Assembly: GCF_002556545.1 (NCBI RefSeq)
Contig: NZ_CP022685.1
Location: forward strand, 434,001 to 498,000
DNA length: 64,000 bases
Origin: Streptomyces formicae
GTDB taxonomy: Bacteria > Actinomycetota > Actinomycetes > Streptomycetales > Streptomycetaceae
Reading direction: 5' to 3'
Position numbers and translations under genes: made by a program. The notes below the pieces were generated by a model. The model saw only the letters and a list, made by a program, of their open reading frames with translations, was not told the origin of the DNA and did no database searches. Below, piece after piece: positions 1 to 9,317 of the stretch (the stretch's first letter is position 1; every line of letters begins with the position of its first letter).

Positions 1-1
1 T

Positions 2-1423
2 GTCCTCAAGTTGATGGACAAGGGGGTGACCGGCTGCCAGAACGTCCGCATGCTGCGGGACGCGGAGTCGGTGAGCCTCGGTGTCGTGTGGAACTACCTC
101 TTCGGCTTTCCCGCCGAGACCGAGGACGACTACGACTCGGTGATCGACCAGTTCCCGGCCGTCCACCACCTCGCTCCGCCCAACGGAGTGACCCGCATAG
201 CCATCGAGCGCTTCAGCCCCTATTTCAACCGTCCAGAGCTCGGATTCGGCGATTTGGAGCCCGCCGCTCACTACGCGGTGATCTACGACCTTCCGGAATC
301 CGAACTGCGCGACATGGCCTATGTCTTCGACGCGGCGCACCAAGGCATCTCCACCACGCACGCGGAGCGGTTGGAGAAGGCCGTCGAGACCTGGCGCCAC
401 GAGTTCCCCCGGGGCCGGCTGACCCAGTGCGACCTGACCGACTCCATCGTCCTCACCAATACCCGGCCCGGCTTCGCCTGGCGGACGCTGAGCATCGACG
501 AACCCTGGGAGATGGCCGCCTTCCGGCTCCTTGAACAGCCGTGCACCGGCGACGTCCTGGCGAAGAAGCTCCGGGAGGCCGATCACGACATCGCGGCGGA
601 GGACCTGTCGGACCTGCTCGCCCGCTGGCGCACTCTGGGACTGCTCTTCGAAGACGGTGGCCAGACCGTGCACGTCGTACCGTACGCAGCCAACCAGGAC
701 CTCATGCGCTGGGTGACCCGCGACAGCAGTCCCGCGCTGGTGCCCGCGCTGCTCCACGAGCCGGTGGGCCGCACGCCGGAAGCGGGCACGGCGACGGCGC
801 TCCGGTGCTGGCGGGAACGCGACGAGGAGACACGCGCGCGGGACGGCATCTACCTGGGCGAAGGGGAGTACGGGGACACCGCCGTACGGACCGTGTCGGA
901 CCTGGTCGCACGCGGCGCCCGGCACGTCGCCCTCCCCGAGCCCGTGATTCTCGGTCACGACGAGCACGGCGATCCCGGGAGTGACCGGGAGGCGGTCCGC
1001 GGACTCACCCACGTGCGGGAGTCGACGGGACACGGCCTCTCCGTCGACTGGGAGCTGGACCTCGGCACCGAGGTCGGACGATGGCGGCTGTTCAGCCACC
1101 TCTATCCCCCGCGTTCGGTGGCCGGTCCGGACGGCGATGCCGTCCTCGACCAGTGGCGCGCCACGTTCCACATGAACAAGTGTGGCTACCGGCGCGGCAC
1201 GGGCTTCGTCGAAGTCACCGATCTGCGCCACGGAACACAGCGGCGCGTCCTCATGCGCAAAGTGCACAAGGGGAAGCTGGCGTCGCTCCTCGACGGTGCC
1301 CCTGTGTCGGACTTCCGGCCACAGGAGATCGAGGCGTTCCTGAAGTCAGGTCTCGTTCATCAGGTCGGCTCGCTCCTGTGGTGGCTGCCCTCCCGCATCT
1401 CCCGCTGGCCGGTCGTGAGTTGA
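2..1423 (+). CDS. RiPP-maturation radical SAM protein (B12 type), C-terminal part, apparently fused to a DUF5825-like domain
   Basis: The 5' end lies outside the window; the frame is open from base 2. Residues 1-45 contain LKLMDKGVTGCQN and VWNYLFGFPAE, which I recognise as the back half of the radical SAM barrel in the RiPP-maturation family with an N-terminal cobalamin-binding domain (TIGR03975-like). These enzymes modify a ribosomal peptide, often by C-methylation. The family region seems to end near HVVPYAANQDL (about residue 230). The remaining ~240 residues (CWRERDEE, GARHVALPEPV, HMNKCGYRRGTGF) look like DUF5825, which I recall as a separate gene beside such enzymes, so this may be a fusion. 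The CxxxCxxC cluster site and the B12 domain would be upstream and cannot be checked. A methyltransferase gene follows 37 bp downstream. The radical SAM call is firm; the fusion assignment is from memory. Confidence 0.75.
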   Translation, partial: VLKLMDKGVTGCQNVRMLRDAESVSLGVVWNYLFGFPAETEDDYDSVIDQFPAVHHLAPPNGVTRIAIERFSPYFNRPELGFGDLEPAAHYAVIYDLPESELRDMAYVFDAAHQGISTTHAERLEKAVETWRHEFPRGRLTQCDLTDSIVLTNTRPGFAWRTLSIDEPWEMAAFRLLEQPCTGDVLAKKLREADHDIAAEDLSDLLARWRTLGLLFEDGGQTVHVVPYAANQDLMRWVTRDSSPALVPALLHEPVGRTPEAGTATALRCWRERDEETRARDGIYLGEGEYGDTAVRTVSDLVARGARHVALPEPVILGHDEHGDPGSDREAVRGLTHVRESTGHGLSVDWELDLGTEVGRWRLFSHLYPPRSVAGPDGDAVLDQWRATFHMNKCGYRRGTGFVEVTDLRHGTQRRVLMRKVHKGKLASLLDGAPVSDFRPQEIEAFLKSGLVHQVGSLLWWLPSRISRWPVVS

Positions 1424-1460
1424 CGGACCGGCCGAGAGCAGACGGAAGGGATCGAGAACC

Positions 1461-2108
1461 ATGCCGCCTCATGGCGAAGCCACCGTGCCGCTGCGTTCCC
1501 TCAGCGCGGCCGAATGGGACCACACCTACGGCTCCACGAACCCTGGATGGGACGAGGAGCCACCACCGGTGCTCGGCGAACTCCTCGCCGAGCACGCTCC
1601 GCCACCGGCCCACGTCCTGGATGTCGGCTGCGGACTCGGCACCACGGCGCGGTGGCTCGCCGAGCGCTCCTACACCGTGACGGCCTGCGACTTCTCGCCC
1701 CGGGCGATCACCGAGGCCCGGCGCCGCACACCGGCAGGCGCGGCCGTACGGTACGAGGTGCTCGACGTCACCGGCCAACCGCCACCCCTGGAATCGTTTC
1801 CCGTGGTCCTCGACCGTGGCGTGCTGCACACCTGCCCCACGCACCGTGAGCGCCGGACGTTCGCCGCGGCGATGGCCCGGATGTGCCGCCCCGATGGACT
1901 GTGGCTCCATGTCGGGGCCGCCGCGCTCGACGAGGAGGACGCCCTGCACCAGTCGAACGGCCCCTCCTGGACCACGGAGGAGACCTTCCGCGCCGCGGTG
2001 ACCCCCTGGTTTACCGTGCTCGACCATCGGATCTCCGATTTCGGGCGACGCCGGGGCGTCACGGACTGGGCGGCCCGGTACGTCGTGCTCCAGCGGAGGG
2101 AGCACTGA
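1461..2108 (+). CDS. Class I SAM-dependent methyltransferase
   Basis: 215 residues. The glycine-rich SAM motif I is VLDVGCGLGT (residues ~53-62), followed by an acidic motif II (TACDFSP) and LDRGVLHTCP in the motif IV position. This is a soluble Rossmann-fold methyltransferase of the family that includes thiopurine and tellurite-type enzymes. It starts at ATG 1461, after a purine-rich stretch (GGAAGGGA) 9 bp upstream. It sits 37 bp behind the RiPP radical SAM gene on the same strand and is probably cotranscribed, so a role in tailoring the same peptide is inferred. The substrate cannot be told from sequence. It converges with ureD, leaving 9 bp between the two stops and no clear terminator. 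Confidence 0.85.
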   Translation: MPPHGEATVPLRSLSAAEWDHTYGSTNPGWDEEPPPVLGELLAEHAPPPAHVLDVGCGLGTTARWLAERSYTVTACDFSPRAITEARRRTPAGAAVRYEVLDVTGQPPPLESFPVVLDRGVLHTCPTHRERRTFAAAMARMCRPDGLWLHVGAAALDEEDALHQSNGPSWTTEETFRAAVTPWFTVLDHRISDFGRRRGVTDWAARYVVLQRREH

Positions 2109-2117
2109 AACTACTGG

Positions 2118-2911
2118 TCAGCCCAGCCGGTTCAACGCCGCGTCCAAGGCCCTGCGCACCCGCAGCGCGTCCGGCGCCACCGCCGTGACCAGGACCGCCG
2201 GGCCCGCCAGTGGCGTGAGCGCGGCCCACTCCCCCAACGGTTCGGGTTTCGGCATGTTCTGAACGAACTCCGGCCGTACGACGACCAGTTGTCCGACCGC
2301 TCGGTTCCCCGCGAGGACGGCGGGGCCGTCCCAACCCGCGAGGGCGCCGGGCCCGCAGGACAGTTCCTGGTCGAGCAGGGGGCTGCCCGCGCGGTACACC
2401 GTGAGACGGCTGGTGAGTCGCCCCTGGTCCTCGGCCACCCGGCCGAGGACCTGTTCCTCGCGCAGCACGAGGCGGGCCCCCGGGGCGAGGTCGGCGCGGG
2501 TGGTGACACGCAGATCGCTGCCGAGCACCGAGATCAACTGCTCGGGCAGCCAGTGCAGTTCCGCGCCGTCCTCGACGGTCAGGCGCACGTCGTATCGCGC
2601 GGAATCGCCGCTCTGGCCGGGCAGCGCGAGGGTGGCAGCCGCGGAACCGATGTGCAGCGCGGCGCCCTCGCGCACCGTCGCGTCCACGCTCAGATGGTCG
2701 CCGCCCAGGGGGCCGCTCATCGCGCCGACGAGGGTGATGTGCGCCCCGGATCCGGTCGAGCGGGTGCGGCGCAGGGCGAGCGGGCCCTCGCCGTCGAGCA
2801 CGGGCAGCACGGTGCCGCCGCGTCCGTCGGCGCGGGCCTCCACACGGGCGATGCCGCGGACGCCCGCGCCACCGCCCGTCCTGGTGACGCCTCGGGGCGC
2901 GAGGTCGACCG

Positions 2912-2930
<19 letters not shown>
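2118..2930 (-). CDS. ureD: Urease accessory protein UreD
   Basis: 270 residues, the usual length for UreD/UreH. UreD binds apo-urease first and, with UreF and UreG, forms the complex that delivers nickel to the carbamylated lysine site. Recognisable family features are [28 protein letters not shown] and REEQVLGR. It is the last gene of the minus-strand operon ureA-ureB-ureC-ureF-ureG-ureD. Its ATG at 2930 lies inside the 3' end of ureG (19-bp overlap), so translation is probably coupled. Nothing is missing. Confidence comes from family motifs and operon position together. Confidence 0.95.
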
Positions 2931-3595
<665 letters not shown>

Positions 3596-3619
3596 GTGTA
3601 CAGCTCCAATAGATCAATT

Positions 3620-3734
3620 AGGGACGGACATCTCAGCCCGTCCAGGGCCGGGCATCTCAGCCCGTCCGGCGTTTGAGGACGAGCCCGTTCAGGGACGGGC
3701 GTTCCAGCCCGTCCGGCGTTTGAGGACGAGGCCG
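3620..3734. repeat. Short interspersed repeat cluster between ureG and ureF
   Basis: An identical 26-bp unit occurs at 3658-3683 and 3705-3730; its core is CCCGTCCGGCGTTTGAGGAC. A shorter, partly matching unit (CTCAGCCCGTCC) lies near 3632-3643. The units contain GGACGG/CCGTCC complementary segments able to pair. I recall very similar CCGTCCGGCG(T/A)TTGAGGA units as a common dispersed element between Streptomyces genes; that is memory, not a search. No ORF of interest lies here. Confidence 0.7.
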
Positions 3735-3786
3735 TCCAGGCCAAAAGGGGGTCCGGGACACAGCCCCGCGACATCAACCAAGCCAA

Positions 3787-4461
3787 CTAGGAGGCGAACA
3801 AGCGCACAGGCCAAGCCGCATGCGCCTCCGCCCCGACCTCCAGCAACGGCGCCGACCCCGCAGGCAACGCGTCGACACCGTCGGACAGCACACGTCTCGC
3901 CGCGTCGACCGCCCGGCACGCCACACGGTCGACGTCCGGCGCGAGCCGAGCCAGCACCGCCGTGGCGTCGAAGGGATCGAGGCTCAGCAACCGCACCGTG
4001 GCGGTCGCGGGCCCACTGATCCCCTCGTACGCCGAGCAGTGGGCCGCGTCCTCCGGCCCGAGCCCGGCCGCACGGGCGGTGAGCCCGAGCACGACGGGCT
4101 GATGCGCCCCCTTGGGGAAATGCCGCGCCAGCGCGTCGAGTTCCGGGTGCGGCCAGGTGGCCCGCGCGGCCCGCATCATCTGCCGCCCCAGGCGCCGCGC
4201 GGCGACGCGCAGCGCCAGGGACGGCGTACGGGCGTCCGCCGCCGTGTCCAGGTCCACCGGATCGACGCCGAGGGCCGCGGCCGCCGCGAGGGCGGCCGTC
4301 ACCAGGCCGGTGGTGTGCAGGCGGCCCCGGCAGAAAGCCTCCAGGCTCGCGGCGCCGGTGACGCGGCCCGCCTTGACGGCCTCTTCGGCCCCGCCGGAGT
4401 GGGCGTGCCCGCCCGCGGGGAATCGTCCGTCGGCCAGGACGAGAAGTGCTGCTCGTGACAT
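3787..4461 (-). CDS. ureF: Urease accessory protein UreF
   Basis: 224 residues from ATG 4461; the frame stays open far upstream, but the family start is MSRAALLVLADGRFPAGGHAHSGG. UreF is the helical chaperone that links UreD-bound urease to UreG and acts on GTPase fidelity during nickel insertion. The conserved N-terminal G(R/S)FP-GG-HSGG element and a C-terminal LDPF segment are visible. It begins 53 bp after the ureC stop, a longer gap than between ureA, ureB and ureC. The ribosome site (GGCGA) is weak. The longer open frame is the opposite-strand shadow of ureC and was not used. Confidence 0.93.
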   Translation of the reverse strand: MSRAALLVLADGRFPAGGHAHSGGAEEAVKAGRVTGAASLEAFCRGRLHTTGLVTAALAAAAALGVDPVDLDTAADARTPSLALRVAARRLGRQMMRAARATWPHPELDALARHFPKGAHQPVVLGLTARAAGLGPEDAAHCSAYEGISGPATATVRLLSLDPFDATAVLARLAPDVDRVACRAVDAARRVLSDGVDALPAGSAPLLEVGAEAHAAWPVRLFAS

Positions 4462-4514
4462 GTGATCGTCGCCAGGTGAGTCGAGACGGTGAGAACCCTC
4501 GGTGGTCGGAGCCG

Positions 4515-6236
4515 TCAGAAGAGGAAGTACCGCTGCGCGAGCGGCAGTTCCGCGGCGGGCGACGGCTCGACGAGTTCGCCGTCGATGGTGACGGCGAAGC
4601 TGTCGGGTGCGACCTCGACCCGGGGCAGCGCGTCGTTCTCGTACATGTCCGCCTTCGAGCGGCCACGCGTCGAGCGGATCGCGGTGAACTGCTTGTCCAG
4701 ACCGAGGCGTTCGGGAAGGCCGTCGTCGAGGGCCGACTGGGTGACGAAGTTGATCGAGTTGAGCGCCGGGGCCCTGCCGTGCGCGCCGTACATGCGGCGC
4801 GGCAGGATCGGCTGCGGGGTCGGGATCGACGCGTTGGCGTCGCCCATCTGCGCGTACGCGATCTGTCCGCCCTTGATGACGACCTGCGGCTTGACGCCGA
4901 AGAACGCCGGTTCCCACAGCACCAGGTCGGCGAGCTTGCCGGACTCCACCGAGCCCAGCTCGTGGTCGATGCCCTGGGCGACGGCCGCGTTGATCGTGTA
5001 CTTGGCGACATAGCGACGTGCGCGGTGGTTGTCGGCGCGCACGTCTCCCGGCAGATAGCCGCGGCGCCGCTTCATCACGTGCGCGGTCTGCCACGTACGC
5101 ATGATCACTTCACCGATGCGCCCCATGGCCTGGGAGTCCGACGACATGATCGAGATGGCACCGATGTCGTGCAGGATGTCCTCCGCCCCGATGGTCGTGG
5201 GCCGGATGCGGGACTCGGCGAAGGCGAGGTCCTCCGGGACGGCCGGGTTGAGGTGGTGACAGACCATCAGCATGTCGAGGTGCTCCTCGACGGTGTTGAC
5301 GGTGTGCGGCCGGGTCGGATTGGTGGAGCTCGGCAGCATGTTGGGCAGCGAGACGGCCGTGATCATGTCCGGGGCGTGGCCGCCGCCCGCGCCCTCGACG
5401 TGGAAGGCGTGCAGGGTGCGGCCCGCCACGGCGTCGAAGGTGGCGTCGACGAAGCCCGCCTCGTTGAGGGTGTCCGTGTGGACGGCGAGCTGGGCGCCGG
5501 TCTCCTCGCAGACGTTCAGACAGGCGTCGATGGTGGCGGGGGTCGCGCCCCAGTCCTCGTGGATCTTGAAGCTGACGGCGCCCGCGCGGAGTTGGGCGTG
5601 CATCGACTCGGCGTTGACGGTGTTGCCCTTGCCGAGGAAGCCGACGTTGACGGGGCTCGACTCCAGCGCGGCGAACATCCGGGCCAGGTGCCAGGCGCCC
5701 GGCGTGATGGTGGTCGCCTTGCTGCCCTCGGCAGGGCCCGTGCCGCCGCCGAAGAGCGTGGTCACACCGGAGGCGAGGGCCTCGTCGACGATGGTCGGCG
5801 AGATGAAGTGGATGTGGGTGTCGATGCCGCCCGCGGTGATGATCTTGCCGTTGCCCGCGATGATCTCGGTCTCCGGGCCGATGACGAGCTCGGGGTGGAC
5901 GCCGTCCATCGTGTCGGGGTTGCCGGACTTGCCGATGCCGGTGATGCGGCCGTCCCTGACACCGATGTCAGCCTTGACGATGCCCCAGTGGTCGATGATC
6001 ACGGCGCCGGTGATGACCGTGTCGGGGGCGCCCTCGGCACGGGTCGTCCGCGACTGGCCCATCGACTCGCGGATGACCTTGCCGCCGCCGAACACCGACT
6101 CGTCGCCGGAGCGTCCGGGACCGCCCGAGCGGTCCTCCTCGATCTCGATCAGCAGATCCGTGTCGGCGAGCCGGATCCGGTCGCCGGTGGTGGGGCCGAA
6201 CAGATCGGCGTACGCGGCACGGGACAGATCAGGCAT
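4515..6236 (-). CDS. ureC: Urease subunit alpha (catalytic)
   Basis: 573 residues from ATG 6236 ([19 protein letters not shown]). This cytoplasmic nickel enzyme hydrolyses urea to ammonia and carbamate. Seen are the metal-binding HIHFI (DTHIHFISP), the carbamylated-lysine segment KIHEDWG, further histidine ligands in [16 protein letters not shown], the active-site flap MVCHHLNP with its cysteine, and SDSQAMGR. All expected catalytic residues are present and the length matches the family (~567-573). The start overlaps the end of ureB by 8 bp, which indicates coupled translation. An upstream in-frame ATG at 6311 lies inside ureB and is not the start. Confidence 0.98.
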   Translation of the reverse strand: MPDLSRAAYADLFGPTTGDRIRLADTDLLIEIEEDRSGGPGRSGDESVFGGGKVIRESMGQSRTTRAEGAPDTVITGAVIIDHWGIVKADIGVRDGRITGIGKSGNPDTMDGVHPELVIGPETEIIAGNGKIITAGGIDTHIHFISPTIVDEALASGVTTLFGGGTGPAEGSKATTITPGAWHLARMFAALESSPVNVGFLGKGNTVNAESMHAQLRAGAVSFKIHEDWGATPATIDACLNVCEETGAQLAVHTDTLNEAGFVDATFDAVAGRTLHAFHVEGAGGGHAPDMITAVSLPNMLPSSTNPTRPHTVNTVEEHLDMLMVCHHLNPAVPEDLAFAESRIRPTTIGAEDILHDIGAISIMSSDSQAMGRIGEVIMRTWQTAHVMKRRRGYLPGDVRADNHRARRYVAKYTINAAVAQGIDHELGSVESGKLADLVLWEPAFFGVKPQVVIKGGQIAYAQMGDANASIPTPQPILPRRMYGAHGRAPALNSINFVTQSALDDGLPERLGLDKQFTAIRSTRGRSKADMYENDALPRVEVAPDSFAVTIDGELVEPSPAAELPLAQRYFLF

Positions 6237-6576
6237 CGAGGGCACCTCCGGTCTCTCCGCGTAGACCGGGCACGATGCGCTTGCCGGCGAGCGGAACGAG
6301 TTCGACGTCAACGGGAATTCCGGGCTCGAAGCGCACGGCGGTTCCCGCGGCGATGTTCAGCCGCTTTCCGTGCGCGGCGCCGCGGTCGAACTCCAGACCC
6401 GGATTGGCCTCGGCGAAGTGGTAGTGGGAGCCGACCTGCACGGGGCGGTCGGCGGCGTTGAGGACGGTGAGGCGGGTGACCTCGCGGCCCTCGTTGAAGG
6501 AGACGGGGTCATCGGCGAAGAGGATCTCGCCGGGGATCATTCCCCGACCCGAGACAGCGTGCGCTGCGGCATGCAT
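6229..6576 (-). CDS. ureB: Urease subunit beta
   Basis: 115 residues from ATG 6576, or 103 from the internal ATG at 6540 ([12 protein letters not shown]), which is where UreB usually begins. The 6576 start has GGGGGA about 10 bp upstream, while 6540 has its purines too close, so I keep 6576. Family marks are [16 protein letters not shown] and [17 protein letters not shown]. UreB is structural and packs with UreA and UreC in the urease trimer. It lies 16 bp after ureA and overlaps ureC by 8 bp. Confidence 0.95.
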   Translation of the reverse strand: MHAAAHAVSGRGMIPGEILFADDPVSFNEGREVTRLTVLNAADRPVQVGSHYHFAEANPGLEFDRGAAHGKRLNIAAGTAVRFEPGIPVDVELVPLAGKRIVPGLRGETGGALDA

Positions 6577-6592
6577 GAGGCGCGGTCCCCCG

Positions 6593-6895
<303 letters not shown>

Positions 6896-7053
6896 GCGTC
6901 CCACCTCACAGTCCTCGCTCCGAACCGTGCGGGGTCCGGCTGCCGCGGCCACCGCGACAGATATAGATGTAACACACAGCGAGTGCGCATGATCTACGCA
7001 CCCTTGGTTACGAAATCCGCTGGTGGCGTGGCATGGGAGGGTAGTTGGGAGGA

Positions 7054-7069
7054 GTTTCAACGAGGTTAA
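7054..7069 (-). promoter_or_regulatory. Candidate GlnR-type operator upstream of ureA
   Basis: Read on the minus strand, the sequence is TTAAC-CTCGTT-GAAAC. It fits the actinobacterial GlnR half-site pair gTnAC-n6-GaAAC with one mismatch. It lies about 160 bp upstream of the ureA GTG, in the 199-bp gap that must hold the operon promoter. GlnR control of urease is known in Streptomyces. A second full pair was not found, so this is a candidate only. Confidence 0.4.
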
Positions 7070-7094
7070 CCAGTCATTGACCGGCTCATGACCA

Positions 7095-7715
7095 TCAACT
7101 GGGGAGATCCATACTCACCAGCGCTCGCAGGCCGTTCTGCAGCATCTCGACGGCGACGTCGTCGAACAGGGCATATTGGGCGGCGAAGCCCTGAGCCAAG
7201 GCGATCATGGTCCGTGCGACATGGTCGGCGGGCACGTCGGAGGACATCATTCCGGCCTTCTGGTACCCCTCCACGACCCGTACCCACGCGGCCCGCACCC
7301 CGGCATACCCCTCACGGATGAGGGACGAGAGGTCGTCGTTGCGGAGCGTCTCCGTCCACACCTGGATCATCAGCCGCGGGTAGAACGACTTGGCGCCGTC
7401 GGTGAGACCCGGCTTGAGCTCCAGGACGTTGCCGAGGACCTCGCCGACCAGCTCGTGCGGCGGGGGCGGCGGGCTCTGTTCGGCGGCCGCCTCGAAGACG
7501 CCCCTGATGTCGTCGAGCACCTCGGCGACGATCGCCTCGATCAGCTCCTCCTTGCCGCGGAAGTAGCGGTAGACCGCGCCCGCCGAGAGGCCCACCTCCT
7601 TCAACACGTCCTGCATCGACGTGGCGTGGAAGCCGTTGTGCGCGAAGCAGAGGGCCGCGCCGTCGAGGATCTGCCGACGTCGCGCGTCGAGGTGTTCTTG
7701 GGATACCCGGGCCAT
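7095..7715 (-). CDS. TetR-family transcriptional regulator
   Basis: 206 residues. The N-terminal TetR helix-turn-helix is clear: [17 protein letters not shown], then [25 protein letters not shown] (about residues 12-57). The C-terminal ligand domain is unspecific. It is divergent from a small membrane protein (7874-8890), and the shared intergenic region holds two copies of a TetR-like palindrome, one of them right before this gene's start. Repression of itself and of the membrane protein is inferred. The ligand is unknown. Confidence 0.93.
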   Translation of the reverse strand: MARVSQEHLDARRRQILDGAALCFAHNGFHATSMQDVLKEVGLSAGAVYRYFRGKEELIEAIVAEVLDDIRGVFEAAAEQSPPPPPHELVGEVLGNVLELKPGLTDGAKSFYPRLMIQVWTETLRNDDLSSLIREGYAGVRAAWVRVVEGYQKAGMMSSDVPADHVARTMIALAQGFAAQYALFDDVAVEMLQNGLRALVSMDLPS

Positions 7716-7728
7716 GGGCTCAACGTAA

Positions 7729-7798
7729 AACGAACATTCATTCTTGACAAGCGCGCCGCCTCCCCAGGAGAGTGCATGACGTAAAACGAAGGTTCATT
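7729..7798. promoter_or_regulatory. Twin TetR operator candidates in a divergent promoter
   Basis: Two near-palindromes of the same form occur: AACGAACATTCATT at 7729-7742 and AACGAAGGTTCATT at 7785-7798. Each is preceded by the same GTAAA, so the unit GTAAAACGAANNTTCATTC is repeated 56 bp apart. The first lies 14 bp upstream of the TetR ATG; the second lies 76 bp upstream of the membrane protein ATG. This arrangement fits autorepression plus control of the divergent gene. Confidence 0.7.
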
Positions 7799-7873
7799 CT
7801 CTTTATGTCGCAGCCCTTTACGTCGCAGCCCGGGGCCACTCACCGGGCGCCCCCTTCGCGGAGGAGCACCCCC

Positions 7874-8890
7874 ATGACCACGCCGCCCGCCACCGCGCCC
7901 CCGCAGGCGCGTCAGATCGTGATGGTGGCCGTCCTCGTCCCCGTCCTCGCGGCCCTCGCGCTCTGGGCCTTCGCATGGCCCGCCGCACGGACGGCGCCCC
8001 GCGATCTGCCGCTCGGCGTCGCGGGACCTGCCGCGGCGGCCGACCCTGTGACCCAGCAACTCCAGCGCCAGCAGGGCGCGTTCGAGGTCCACCGGTACGC
8101 CGACGAGGCCGCGGCCCGCGATGCCATCGAGGACCGGGCGGTGTACGGCGCGGTCGTCGCCACGCCCCAGGGGCCGAAGCTCCTCACCGCGTCGGCCGCG
8201 AGTCCCGTCGTCGCGCAGCTCCTTCAGCAGGCCGTGCGGAGTCAGGCCCCGGAGGGCAAGGCCGTGCCGACGGTCGATGTGGTGCCCGCGCCGGAGGCGG
8301 ATCCGCGGGGCGCGGCCCTCGGGGCCAGTGTGCTGCCACTGGCGATCGCCGGGGTCGCGGCCGGGTCGCTCGTCACCCTGCGCCGCCTGCGCGGCATCCG
8401 TGCGGCGGCCACTCTCGTCACCATCGCCGTGTTCGTCGGCGCGATCGCGGCCGCGCTCACGCACAGCTGGCTCGGTGTGCTCACCGGCAACTGGTGGGTG
8501 GAAGCGGGGTCGTTGGGCCTGTCCACGCTCGCGGTGAGCGCCACCGTCGCGGGGCTCGCCGCGCTGCTCGGTCCTGCGGGGATAGGGGTCGGCGCCCTGA
8601 CGATGGTCCTGCTCGGCAACCCGTTCTCCGGCGTGACCTCCGCGCCCCACCTGCTGCCCGAACCGGTGGGCACGATCGGCCAGCTGCTGCCGCCGGGCGC
8701 GGGCGGCTCCCTGCTGCGCTCGGTCTCCTTCTTCGACGGCGCGCGAGCGTTCGGCCCCGCCCTGACCCTCGCCGTGTGGGCTGTGCTCGGCCTGACGGCG
8801 GTGGTGCTCGGCGCGGCACTGAGGGGGCGGCGTTCACCGGCGGTCGCCGGGCGGCCCGCGGTGCGAACCGAAATGGCGCCGGTCGGCTGA
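7874..8890 (+). CDS. Integral membrane protein, ABC-2/YhgE-like, TetR-controlled
   Basis: 338 residues from ATG 7874, with GGAGGAG 10 bp upstream; an in-frame ATG at 7772 lies within the operator region and is rejected. The layout is one N-terminal membrane helix (residues ~16-34), a ~110-residue extracytoplasmic domain rich in Ala/Pro/Gln, then about five more helices (from LPLAIAGVAAGSLV onward). One helix at each side of a large outer loop is the layout of YhgE/Pip and ABC-2 permease-like proteins. No ATPase gene is next to it. With a divergent TetR it may act in efflux or stress response; the substrate is unknown. Confidence 0.65.
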   Translation: MTTPPATAPPQARQIVMVAVLVPVLAALALWAFAWPAARTAPRDLPLGVAGPAAAADPVTQQLQRQQGAFEVHRYADEAAARDAIEDRAVYGAVVATPQGPKLLTASAASPVVAQLLQQAVRSQAPEGKAVPTVDVVPAPEADPRGAALGASVLPLAIAGVAAGSLVTLRRLRGIRAAATLVTIAVFVGAIAAALTHSWLGVLTGNWWVEAGSLGLSTLAVSATVAGLAALLGPAGIGVGALTMVLLGNPFSGVTSAPHLLPEPVGTIGQLLPPGAGGSLLRSVSFFDGARAFGPALTLAVWAVLGLTAVVLGAALRGRRSPAVAGRPAVRTEMAPVG

Positions 8891-9010
8891 GGCGCTCCCC
8901 GGGCGGGTGGGTTGTCCTCGGTCTCACTGATGGGCACGGTGCACGGCTCGCGGTCGCGGGGAGGGTACTCACCAGCGGCCGCCGAGCGGGTGCCGGCGCT
9001 GGCTACGGCC

Positions 9011-9180
9011 CGCCTCGTGCCGGTGAAGTTTCTGGCTGATGAGCAGGCCGAGGCGTACGCGACGTTCTCCGATGCGTGCCGTCGAAGGTCGTGGAGTACC
9101 TGGCCGGGCAGCTCGGCATCGCGGACGCCTCGGGCGTGAAGCGGTACGCCGAGCGGCGCTCGACGGAGTACGAGCACGCC
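9011..9180 (+). pseudogene. Fossil of a Tn3-family transposase N-terminus (DUF4158)
   Basis: Two pieces in different frames resemble the N-terminal domain of Tn3-type transposases. Piece one (from 9011) reads RLVPVKFLADEQAEAYATF, like the family start VPV-FL-DEQ--RY--F. Piece two (from about 9076) reads VPSKVVEYLAGQLGIA followed by SGVKRYAERRST-YEHA, like the later V-EY-A-QLGI-D----KRY-ERR-TR-EHA block. About 50 codons that normally lie between them are missing, the frame shifts at the joint, and nothing after YEHA remains. No inverted repeats or resolvase gene were seen. Confidence 0.7.
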
Positions 9181-9224
9181 GCTCCCGCCGCGCCTCACCC
9201 GCCGACGGGGGCCGACCCTCCGGC

Positions 9225-9255
9225 TTGACTTCGAGCGCGCTCCAAGTCCTAGCGT
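9225..9255 (+). promoter_or_regulatory. MerR-type promoter of the aldo/keto reductase gene
   Basis: A -35-like TTGACT (9225-9230) and a -10-like TAGCGT (9250-9255) are separated by 19 bp, the long spacer typical of MerR-activated promoters. The spacer is filled by the near-perfect dyad ACTTCGAGCGCGCTCCAAGT (9228-9247). This combination is the hallmark of MerR-family control. The predicted transcript starts about 55 bp before the ATG at 9318. No merR gene is adjacent on either side. Confidence 0.75.
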
Positions 9256-9317
9256 CCGAGGTGTTCGTCAGTGCTCAAGGTATCGCCCGGTCCGTCGGGC
9301 GGGAGGAGTATCCGCGC

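Noticed and set aside
4446..6461. 671-codon plus-strand frame over ureC
   Set aside because: It is antisense to an unmistakable ureC with all catalytic motifs and has no recognisable domain.
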